From assembly GCF_030247195.1 (NCBI RefSeq), contig NC_080670.1, positions 157,678,580 to 157,742,579 on the forward strand: a DNA stretch of 64,000 bases. Direction: 5' to 3'. A program made the translations under genes and the position numbers. A model generated the notes under the pieces. The model did no database searches. It worked only from the letters and a program-made list of their open reading frames with translations, and was not told the origin of the DNA. This DNA is from Topomyia yanbarensis. Taxonomy: Eukaryota; Arthropoda; Insecta; Diptera; Culicidae. This document shows, piece after piece, positions 10,201-22,200 of the stretch. The number at the start of each line of letters is the position of its first letter. Position 1 is the stretch's first letter.

Positions 10201-13200
10201 TAAAATCGGGTTTGGAATCAGTTGTTACACTTGCGCTAACATTCAGAGAAAAACATTACGAAGGCGATGACTGGGATCCAACACTGAAGTCTGCTGTTAA
10301 AAAGACTAAGACAGAGAGTTGTGAGAAAAAGAGTTTCAACTTTTGGTGAATACTAATGGGTAGAATAAGTATCTAGATAAATTCCCACATTTTTCTTCAT
10401 CAAATGTGTACACTGGAACCTCCATTTACGAACCAAGCCAAGGGTTCGTAAATTGAATTAGTTCGTAAAAAAAAGTTTTCATTTTTTGGGATTTAGATCA
10501 TAAAAAATTCGCTTCACATTCTTATCAAAATTCGTTGGTTGAGCAACATTATCGATAACCCTAACAATATGGGTATTTCCGAAACGGGCTTGACAAGTAC
10601 ATGATGAAAATGGATATTTGGTACCTTTTTGAAATCCAGGATGAAGACGTCCGATTGAACAATAATCTCGATACCCCTAAAAATTTGGGAATTTTTGAAA
10701 CGGGCTTGACGAGTAGATGATAGAAATGGTAGCTTGGAGCTATTTCGAACAATTTCTGTATAAACTATGAGGGTATTTTTAGGCGGGTTTGACGAATAAA
10801 TGAGCGATGCCCTTTTGGAGGCCTTCTGGTTGAGAAAATTTTCTATAATCATATCATCCGCATCACAAATCACTATATCTATATCTATTCTATGATTATT
10901 TTATTTAGAAAATGTCAATATTTTAGGTTATACAGATATCTTAACTGGAATTCGCCATCTTAGTTTTCAAAATGGTTTCATACATTGATTTTCGTCATCT
11001 ACTCGTCAATCCCATTCCGAAAATATCCAACTTTTATTAGTAACAGTTAGCTAAGAATATGTTAAATTGTATACAACTTCATACTGTACTGATCGTATTC
11101 AACCTTTTTTTACGAACACTTTTAAAAACACTTGCGATAAATGAAAGAATGGTTCAATTGCACTGTTAAATGAATCTAATAGGGTTACGTTTACGTACTT
11201 CAGAAAACCATTGGAACGACTGGAACGTAGTTGATTGTGGTATATTTGCAGTGCCAACAGAAACAATAAACTTCAACAATTATATTAAAATAAATTAAAT
11301 TCAGTTAAAAATGCGGGCCCCCCAAAAAAGACCCGGGTCCCAGGGTAGTTGCCCCCCCCTGACCCCCCTCTCGTCGGGCCTGGGCACGGTAGACCATCAC
11401 CTTGCCGTCTTTGAGATTCAAAGGGACGCGAGAGTGTCCCTGATACTCGTACAACGCACATCACCCGATCCATCGTCGCTTTGAGTAATCGTGTTAGCTT
11501 ATCCGGAAAACCGTACTCATGCATTATCTGCCATAGCTGATTTCGATCGATTGTGTCATACGCCGATTTGAAATCGATGAACAAATGATGTGTGGGCACG
11601 TTGTATTCGCGGCACTTCTGCAGAATCGCGAATCTTTGGTCCGTGGTGGTGCGGGAACCCAAGAATCCCGCTTAGTATTGCCCCACGAACTCCCTTGCAA
11701 ATGGTGACAATCGGCGGCAAAGAATTTAGGAGAGGACCTTGTAGGCGTTGCTAAGTAGTGTGATCGCGCGGTAGTTACAGCAATACAACTTGTCACCCTT
11801 TTTGTAGATTGGGCAAACGACATCCTCCATCCACTCCTCCGGAAGAATCTCCTCCTCCCAAATTTTGACGAATACCCAGTGAAGCGCTCTAGCCAGTGTT
11901 TCATCAGTGTCAAACTAATAGGTTTAAAAGCCTTAGGTAATGTCAAATCTTTTTTAATGTCAAGTGACACGTTAAATTTTAATTTAACCTTCAGGAAGTC
12001 ACGCTAGTGCACTGATGATAATCTAGCGAAATCGTCTTAGAGCAGCTGCGGCTGCTAGTTCAGTAAGCCATTTGCGCGGCTTCCGGGGGGTTAATTTGGA
12101 ATTTTGCCGCTTTCGACCAAGCGAAGCAACTCCTTTGCCTAACTTGTTGCTGCTTCTGTGCGAGATCATTGGCCTTTTGGAACTACTATGGTTTGACCTT
12201 GAGCTCATTTTTCAATAGGCGTCGGATGTCGCGGTGGGATATTTTAGGGTCTTTAGCCATTTGATTGGCACTTCGTCGTGGATTTCGCTCAAGTCGCTTT
12301 TTACTTTTCGAACCAGGTCACGTGACGTCGCAGTCTTTTAATGTCCTCGTACATGGGGATTTGCGACGGCACTAGTATTATTATAACAAGTTATGATGCA
12401 ATCAACAAAAACTTTATTCACATTAGGGTGATTGAGCGCACGAACAATCGCTGGTTGTAGTTTCCCCGCTAAATATAAAGCAATCACACTATTACGTTTA
12501 TGTTCCATCGATGATCACTTTTTTTACCTTCACTTTTTGCAATATGCTTTCGTATAAGCGGCCCTTACACGTTCAATATTTTTGTCAATACTAGAGAGCA
12601 TTGACAAAAGTATTGTATGTGTAATGGAAGTACACTCAAGTTTTTTTTTACGCGGTTTTTTTTGCGCGGTATTTTTTTACGCGGTTTTTTTTACGCGGAT
12701 TTTGAAATTTACGCGGTTTTCATTTACGCGGATTTTGAAATTTACGCGGTTTTCATTTACGCGGTTTTTGAAATTTACGCGGTTTTCATTTACGCGGATT
12801 TTGGAATTTACGCGGTATCCATCAATGAGGTTCCCTTTATCGCGGATTCTTAAATTTAAGTGGTCTTCATTTACGCGGATTTTGAAATTTACGCGGTTTT
12901 CATTTACGCGGATTTTGAAATTTACGTGGTTTTCATTTACGCGGATTTTGAAATTTACGCGGTTTTCATTTAAGCGGATTTTGAAATTTACGCGGTTTTC
13001 ATTTACGCGGATTTTGAAATTTACGCGGTTTTCATTTACGCGGTTTTCATTTACGCGGCTCGTATCCCCCGCGTAAAAAAAACCTGAGTGTATTGTCGTA
13101 TTGACGATGTGCATTTCAAATGGGATTGACGTATTGAAGCAATATAGTCAATATTGTGTATTGACAAAAGTATTGAAGGTGTAAGGGCCGCTATATGCTT

Positions 13201-16200
13201 ACAAATAATACTCCGAACTGTCATTCAGCCAATTTGTAGAAAGCTGATGCCAGTGCGACAGCTGCACGAACAGTCTGAAGTTGGTTACACTTCGAGTGCC
13301 GGACCCTGTATTATTATCGTCCCGGCCCACAGTGATCACCTTCTATACAAAAGTCGGACAAAACCTCAAAAGTGGTTTTCACATTAAGGTAATTTTGTGG
13401 CGCTGAACTCATATTTGACGTTATTTTTTTATATTTTTGCCTCAAAATTTTGGCACTTAGGGTGGTTCAAAATACAACATTTATGAATATAAAGTGCACT
13501 ATATCTAAAAATTGATGTTCAAAAAATTTGGTCTAGTAAATTTTTAGCAGATTACACATTTTTTCAATTGTTGATAATGCCGAGACGCATTTATAAATTA
13601 TATTACGAACCCTGGGTAATCAAACACTCCCATGCGTCTCCTTCAGACGTTTCATGAAATATCGAATGGCAAGTATAAGTCCAGCGAATAATCTTTCAGA
13701 TGAAACCAATTCGACCCTAATCGGAATCTTAACTTAAAAGATATATTCATTTCAATAACATAGGTTTGAATACAGTTTTTTTACAGAATTGATCATCTAT
13801 TTCACGTTTGAAGTTCTGTAAAAAATCTATCATTTGTCCTCAAGACTTAAAATTTTGAGAAGACTCTCTTCAACCTGTTTAGAAACAGAGAAAAATGTTT
13901 AATTATGAAAAATACAAAACAAAATTTTGCGGTTTTGTCCGGCTATGCGACACTGTGCGGTCCCGAGATTGGATTCGATATCATCACGATTTAGCCCCCA
14001 GACTCCCGCTATTTTGTTCAGTGACTACAACCAGTCCAAGTGGTATTAGCGTTTCTCTGACAGTGACATACCATATGTTGACCCTCTGTTCTCGTATATG
14101 CCGGTTGCCCGCTGCGCTCCCTTGGATGGGTTCAATTTACATGGATTCACTAAAATCAACACGTTATTTAACCGGAACGAACGTCTGTTGGATCTTGTAC
14201 TCGCAAATGATATTGCTTTCCCGGTCATCGCAGTGTCGTCGCCCATCGAGTCCATGATTGATCTTTATGCTGATCACCCGGCTCTTTGCATGGAATTCGA
14301 TCTGCCCCCTCAAATCATCTTTAAAGAGCATTCCATTTCGAACTATGGACTATCGTTCCGTTCCACCACCGTGGTCAAAACCAAAATTACACACTCTCAA
14401 ACGAGCACGATCAACTGCCCTGCAAAAGTACTGCAGTTCCTGGTCGCCCCATTTCAAAAGACAATTGAACGTCACATGCAACCGGTATCATTTCCTGTAC
14501 AATCGTCATGTCAAGCGCACTGAAAAGAACCTTCGTCGGAATCCCAAACTTTTTTATCGTGTGTCAACTGCTCCAAAAGAAAACAATCGAGGCTACCATG
14601 CTCCATGTTTTTAGAAAATTTAACTGCATGCACTGAAAGCGAGAAGTGCAATCTTTTTGCAATGTACTTTAATAAGTATTCCTTGATCGTTCTACCACAG
14701 ACTAACAGACATAACACTATGAGGGAATTCCCTCAAAAAACATCGATCCGACAATTTTCCCAGAACACTAGCTCCACCTTTTATTCACAGTCCCAAACAC
14801 TCATTTAGTGGTGGGTTACCCCTCAGGTTTGGGAACAATTTTTCACTAGTGGTCTATCCCCCATATGCTTGTTCATATGTCAGTGGCGCCATAATTTCAA
14901 ATGTGACCGCAGTCCCAACTACAAATATATTTAAAATGACCGTTAAAGCGGGCGAAGCTTTGTTTTGAGTGTTATGTCTGTTAGGCTGTGGTTCTACTAC
15001 TTCGATCCAGATAGAAGAAGAAGCTAGAAAAACTCTAGAAAGAGAACTGCGGAGACTCCATTTTGGATCGATTGGATTCGCGTTTAGCTGTCAAAAAACG
15101 AATCCAATCGAACATTGCATATCCTTATAACATTGGACGTGTTGCCATACAATGCCGTGGCATACGTTGCCAAAAATGCTGTTTTTCTCTCCGCAGTTCT
15201 CTTACCAGAGTTTTTCTAGAAGAAGCGTGCAAGATGCCGTGTGATGTGTTTTGTTTCGGTATTAGGCAATCCATTAGACGTTTGTTTGACAATCCAGCGG
15301 TGAGTTCTGTCAACAAGTCCTGCGAACAGAAAAACTCGTCCGACAAACATCTTTCGTTAATCCGATTCGTTTGATGTTGGATCGTATCAAGGATATTGTC
15401 GGACGTCGCACTCCTCGGAGTAACGTCAGAAAAAGTAAAACAGAAATAGTCAGCTGATCAGAAACGTCTAATTCCGCGTAAAACAACCTCCATGGTAATA
15501 GTTGTAACCCGTCAAGGTAACAATTTAGCACTGGGTGGAAATATACCATTTATTGGGTATACACTCCGTAGAGTGTATTTGTTTACATGTGTAATTATGC
15601 TCACCGCTGTTCGGTACCGTTCACTTTTTCTTGTAAATTTTGTTCATTTACGCGTATGTGAACGGTTTTGTTCGTGCAGCTAGGTTAGATAATTTTTGTT
15701 AAACATTTGTCAATAACTAACATAGGGCTTAGGTAGGTTACCGCGCTCCTCTTGCTGTTATATTGGTTGCTGTTTATGTTGCAAAGGAGATGACAGTTAT
15801 GCGGCGGTGCGGTTTTGTGGTGATGGTGTTTGTTTTGGTGGAGTGGAAAAGGCGGCCATCGTAAAAAAAGACAGAAAGTGACGGACCACGGCATCAAACA
15901 GACGTCCAGATAATTTTTGTCTTTTTCGGGACAGTTCCCCGCCACTAGAAGGAAGGATTCAGTGCGCGCGTGTGACGGCGATATAAAACCGTCGAATAGT
16001 GCCGGCCCGTGGTTCGGGCACTAGTGAAGTGAGTGGTGTTGGTTCGCCGAAGTGGGACAGCTAACCGTAAAGGAGCATTCTCGCGTCCCCGGCTAAAACC
16101 CAAGGAACCGAACACCGACCGTTCTCGCTATAGAGGATAAGTCGAACGAGCCTAGCTCTCCTCTATAGCTAATAGCCAAGGAGAACGAAGCAGGGTGGAC

Positions 16201-19200
16201 AAAGGTTCCCCCTGGGAAGTGCACTGCGGTGACTTCCGGGATAGCTTGCGGCGAGCAAGTTGATCCGGCGATAGTTCGCCAACGTCGCTAGGGAGGTTTC
16301 AACAAAGGAGCCAAGCTCACCTCCCTAGCTAACCGTAAAGGACCGCTGCCGGAGCAGCCAACGGAACCCGGACAAGTACGCGGCCGTTGTTGTCCCGGCC
16401 TGCCGGAAGGAAACCGCCCGCCTTCCCTTCACCAACAGCATTGGGATTCCGCATCAGCAGCAGTGGAGAGTAGGAGAGAAATAAACACGGTAAATTTAAT
16501 TCATTTGTTTGTTTACTTTTTTTGTTGTTACGAAAATCCGAAATTCTGTAGAGGCACCTAGGCCGCCCTGAAAAGAAGGGTTCGCCGGGCAAACCAGAAC
16601 CCGAGTAGTGGGCAAACCCCTACTTACATAGTATAGATAGGCGGACTCAAAAGCCGGAAAACTGGCAACTCTTATTTCAGGAAGAAAACACTGGCATCCC
16701 ATGCAAATCTTCAAGCTCTAGCTTAACAGTTTTATTGTTGACGTCATTAGTAAGAACTTTGAATTACGAATAGCAAAACGAATTTGAAGATATGATGTGG
16801 TTTCATATTTGTGCGAATACCTCCTCGTGATACAGAAAAAAATATTGTTTATTTTTGATACTCTACGCTCGATAACACAAGGAAAGAGTAAAATAATCAT
16901 CACCATAACCAAAATACCTTTTCCATATACATCCGAAAAGAACATGTTGTGTGACGTCATCGATTGGCTCCGGCATTTGACATGTTGAATTGGCTCCGCT
17001 CAGTGTCTTCGCCTAACTATGAATATAGTAACTATAGGTAATAGCTGCCATGCATAAATTGAAGCTATTGTTTGCTGCTGGCCCTGACGGTATTCCGTCG
17101 TCTGTGTTGAAATGCTGTGCAGTCGTGCAGTTCATGGTAAACTGCCTACGAAACATGGATTCCAGATGGCAAATTGATGCAGCATATATGGATCTCAAGG
17201 CAGCATTCGACCGTGTGGATCATGGAATTCTTAAAAAAAAATGGGGTTACTTGGCTTCTCAGCAATGGCTGTACCTTCTTTCAGATTGTACTCGCGAACC
17301 GCTCTGTACAGGCTCAAATAAGTTCGACAACATCGGAATTGTTCTCAAACCTGTCCGGAGTTCCACAAGGTAGTAGCCTCGGCTCGTTACTGTTCTCGCT
17401 ATTTATAAACTATGTCTCTTTGCTGCTTCCGTCGGATTGCCGCTTCCATTATGCGTATGATACGAAAATTCATCACCGGAACAATAATCGGAACCGCGGA
17501 AGTATCTATCTGACTGCTTGGAGCTACAGGGTGTGCTGCATTTGTTCGAGGAATTGTGCAAAAAGAACTTTATGTGCTTAAGTATCGCAAAATGCAGAAT
17601 CTCCAGTATCGTGTAATTTTTTGTGCTACGTCGTGCTATAAAAAGCCGAGACATCATTAAACCCAGAAGCACTTTTTAAAGGGTTGGAGACATAAAATAA
17701 TTTTTTTTGAAAATCCAGTCTAATAAGCCTCCTGGTGGCCGGGTGCCGAGAAACTTCTAAAATCTGGAATCGCGCGTGAGCTCTAGCAAAATTTCCAATC
17801 ATTATCTTTACTAACAATCTCCCTCCTCCCGTGACACTTGTAGTGGGCGAAGTAGTATATACGGCCTCTAGTAAAAGCAAGTGTCGGACTAACATTTCTT
17901 CCCTTTCCTACTGCGATCTATCTATCTATCTGTACGTTCGGACCTGGCCGGCGCCGGTATTGATTAATAAACAACTTGAGATCACCAGCGCATTGAAGCA
18001 TGGTTTGTTACTCCCAGGCAGTTGAAGATTTACCCTAACTTCTCTCCAGCTTATAGGTGGGTAGCCAAGAATAAGACTGGATCTCACGATGTTTAGTAGA
18101 TCCGGAAGAATTATGTCTACCGAATTTTGTAGAAATATTGGTATAATGTTATCAGGGCAGGAGGATTTGTAGGGTTCGAAGGTGTTGATAGCCCATTTAA
18201 TTAGAGAAGGTGTGAAAATCTGCCAGGCCAGTTTCTGTGATGCCTTACGAGTCCTGTTAGGACGGAGTCTCTCACAATCCTGAGCTGTCGAATTATTGTC
18301 TTTCGCAGCCGACCCATGTTCTTTAGAACATTCAATGTTTCACTATTGTCAGTTGTGCGAGATCACTTTTTTTCACTTGCCCAGTCTGTTGCGCTCTTTC
18401 CAGATTTTGCGCTAGGCGTTGCGCGAATACACTCCTGTAGAGAAAACACAAATATTCAAATGTTAGTTGCGCTGAGCTCATCGAAATAATAACACGTTGT
18501 TCAAGGTGCGCGGTCGTGTACTTATTTATTTCGTTTCAGATTATCCGTGTTTTCGTAGGTCTGGTTCCGTCGATCGATTGTCCGCCCTACGGGTTATGGA
18601 CCCAGACTAGTTTGTGATTGTGGAAAACGGGTTCGCGCGAGAAAAGTTACGGATAAGTTCGTTTTATCGGTCGTTTGTTTGCGGCTTCGAGCTCCGGCCG
18701 GAGGATTCCTGCAAGCGCAAAATGGCGGATTCGAAGAGGATTGCATTGCAGAAGTTAAACAACCACAACAATCAGTCGTGGAAGTTTAAGATGGAGATGT
18801 TGCTGATCCGGGAGGATATATGGTACGTTATCTCCGAACCCCAAGTGACAGATGCGTGAACGAAGGCGGATGCAACAGTTCGGGCGACGATCGGGCTCTG
18901 CATTGAAGACGATTAGGCAAGTTTGGTGCGCAAGACGGTGGCTTGGATTCGAACAGTGTAGTTCCGATTCGTGGTTATATCGAAAACAAATTAGGAAGAA
19001 TGGGTGTATGTAGCTGCTCATATATGTGGATAATTTGCTGTTGGTCTGTGCACAGGAGGAGGAAATCGACCAGGTCGAGCAAGCGTTGCAGAAACGACTG
19101 AAGATTACAGGGCTAGGTGATATCCGAAGTTTTTTAGGCATTCGCGTGCGGAAAAATTCGGATGGATTCTTAGTGATATCCCAAAGTGCTTTCATCAAAA

Positions 19201-22200
19201 CGAGTTGTGGCACGATTTGATTTGGACAATGCTAAAGGATTGAAGTACCCAATGGATCCGGGATACTACAAGATGACCAAGGATAGCCCAAAGATGGAGA
19301 ATAGCGAGAAATACCACAAGTTGATCGGTTGCATGCTGCATGTTCAGTCTAGGAGGAGCGACCATGACTTGGGAAAGCCGGAGAACAACGAAGACCGACA
19401 ATCATCTTCGAGGATAACAAGAGTTGCCTAGATTTCGTCGCATTGGATCAGCCAGACGAAAAGGTCAAAGCACATACACACGCGCTATCACTTCACCAGG
19501 AGCTGTTGTTCATCGGGGAATGTCAAGCCACAATACTGTGCATCGGAGTACATGCTTGCGGTTATCTTGACCAAGCCGCTAGGGTCAACCAAAGTCAAGA
19601 GGTTCGCTGAAAAGATGGGATTGGCAATTGTGCCGATCGAGGAGGAGGCCGTTAAGGAGACTCAGGGTTAAATTCGTGAGGAGGAGTGTTGCGCCCTTTC
19701 CAGATGTTGCGCTAGACATTCATGCGCGAATACACCCCTGTAGAGAAAGCATAAATATGTTGTTCCTTTTTGACGTTTGTTAGTTGCGCTGAGTTAATCG
19801 AAATAAAAACACATTGTTCAAAGTGCGCGGTCGTGTAATTCTTTATTTCGTCCGGATTATCCGTGTTTTCGTAGGTCTGGTTCCGTTGATCGATTGTATG
19901 CCCAACACAGCCGTCCTTTTATGAGCCTTTTTGAAGGTGAACTGGTTGTCTGCCTGCCGAACTGCTGGTCTTAATATTGATCTTTTCTCTGACAATCAAA
20001 CCGAACACAAAAATAATAATCATACAAATATTTACAAAAAAACAATATAGCAAGGTCAAAAGTTGTTGAACAAAGCTCTTGCTGTATTCCTTCGAGCATA
20101 CATAGACTCAAGTTGAATCAGTTGACACCGTCCTTCATAGCTAGGTAGTCAGTCGGACAGGATCTCTCCACAGCAATTTACGGAGCGCGAAGCTTAAAAA
20201 ACGACGCTGCACGGTTTCAATTTTCTCAACGCCGTTATTGTAGTTTGTTCTCCAAGCTTCAGGGCAACATTCTAGGATTGATCGTAATAAAGAGCAGTAT
20301 GGCGATTTGAGATAGTGAATATTCGTAGTAATGTTGATTGTTCTGAAGATGCATACCAGTCAGCGTTACCACTGTTTTCAGTTAACCTAAAATTTCCAAT
20401 TGTGTGTAACAACTTCTATAAGCTAGATATCAGCCAGAACGGGAGATTTGTCTTTTTGACTGGAAGCTACAAAAAACTCTGACTGCATCAGAAAAATCTA
20501 GCATAATGGCATCCCTGATTCCAGTACTTGAGATGCTTTAGAAACTGCATATGAGACGTATTGTTTAAACGTAAGTAGAAAATCCAGAATCACTCCCAGA
20601 TCCTTCACGCCCAGACTTGAAGCTGTTGTAGGAGAAATCAATTGAACGAACCAGACGAAAAATCTTGAGATCACTCGCGAAGTCTTCAGCACTAGATGTA
20701 CATCGTTGAAATATAGTAGCAATATCAACGGTTCCAAGTGGATTCCTTGCAGTGGCGGATCCAAGCGGAGGATCCTGGGGGTCTGGACCCCTCCGAATTT
20801 TTTTTTGTTGAGAAATTTTAAACTAGTTTCAAGTTTATATTAGTTTCAAACTCAAAATCGTCCCAAACCAAATTTGACTAACAAAACTTATATTCATTAA
20901 ATGAGGTTATTACATATTATGAATTGCACAATGTTCTTTTTAAAGCCAAAATTTCAGACCCCTCCCGAAATTTTTTTCTGGATCCGCCCCTGATTCCTTG
21001 AGGTATTCCTACCTAGCTCTAGGTAGATCAGCAATCAGAATTTGTCAACTCATTGTATCGCGAAAGCTAGCGCAAGCGGTGGTTATGTCCATTTTCACAA
21101 CCTCCGTCGACGAAATATAACTGCAGCCGTTCTTAACTTTATTCTCGGAGTCGATCTACCTTCCAATTACCGGATGAGAATATTCAGTGTTGTGAGTCTA
21201 TGGTTTCCTGACTACCACCAACAACACTGTCTTGAGTATAGCTCCTCAATGGTATGCGTGGGTTTTCCTGTGCTTTTTTGCTTATCAAGTATTTCGTAAC
21301 CAACATCACCTGGACCGATCCCGATCACGCCAAAACAGCCATAAACCGTACTTTTTGCAACAATTATCAACAATAAATCAACAGATCAACTGAGACTGAG
21401 ACGAAATGTTGGACACACAAGAAGTCTTTTGAGTGCCATAGCTACCACTTTAATGAACAAGCTTCTAAAATATCTCCGAATTTCGATAAGCTGACAAGAT
21501 GAGAATCCTCCCGAGGAATCTTCCCCATCGTTGAAACGACACTGATCAATTGAACAAGCTTTAATGTGTCATCATAATCAAAATTATTCTCAATTGGTGA
21601 GTTAGGAATACCAGTACAAAAAATGGTTTCATCAAGCATTTAAATGTTTGGTTATTCATTTCATAAATAATTTGATTCTTCTATACATGAATGTTTATCA
21701 GTTCGTTAGTTTGTTTTTGGTGTAGCATTTTCATACATAAATTCGATACCCTTTTCATTTGGTGTGGCCAACATTATTCTTTAACTTTATGTCTAGTCGT
21801 CCAATTGTTCATGAAAAAGTTTCTCATTTTCTGTTGGAATACACGTTTGGATTCGCTTTGGCGTCACGAACTTCCATCCAAATAAAAACCCTGTAAACTT
21901 CATCGTTCACCAAACTATCTAATACCACACTGCAAAGCTTGCTAACTCTTGCACCTACTAATCCCCGTCAGACGTTGTTTATGCGAGCTGGCCCGCCAAA
22001 TCGGCTTCACTTCACATGCTCGGGACATCTTCAATCTGGAAGGACAAATCTCGAGCTACCGGCATCTGGTAAGTTCCAACTGTAAAAAGCCAAATGCGTA
22101 CGTTTTCAATCTATAATGTTTATGTTCCTCAAATTTCAGCTACCGGATGTTGTACGACGCGACATCAAGTTCGCACGGGCACTTCAGCTGGCCGCCAAGG

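Larger units (their letters stand above)
15910..16490 (+). other. GC-rich structured block with duplicated stem-loops
   Basis: The composition rises sharply against AT-rich neighbours and there is no long ORF. Two 11-bp perfect stems with 21-nt loops lie 160 bp apart (16127-16169 and 16287-16329), and GGAAGT/ACTTCC pairs at about 16218-16240. GCTAACCGTAAAGGA occurs twice (about 16060 and 16327). It could be the structured 5' leader of a LINE or another retroelement, or a structural RNA. The strand is not certain. Confidence 0.5.
18387..19907 (+). mobile_element. Internally deleted Ty1/copia element with both LTRs
   Basis: The related LTRs 18387-18591 and 19687-19907 both start TGTTGCGC. Flanks CAGTC (18382-18386) and CAGCC (19908-19912) are a target duplication with one mismatch. 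The internal region begins GGGTTATGGACCCAG, typical of copia primer-site regions. It then has a gag start, skips to RT, and ends in a purine tract GTGAGGAGGAG before the 3' LTR. At about 1.5 kb it lacks protease and integrase. Confidence 0.85.

Noticed and set aside
12582..13076. Long ORFs reading repeated FTRILKFTRFS-like peptides (also 55635-56042 and opposite frames)
   Set aside because: They are translations of the ACGCGG minisatellite; they exist in several frames and on both strands and have no other coding signal.
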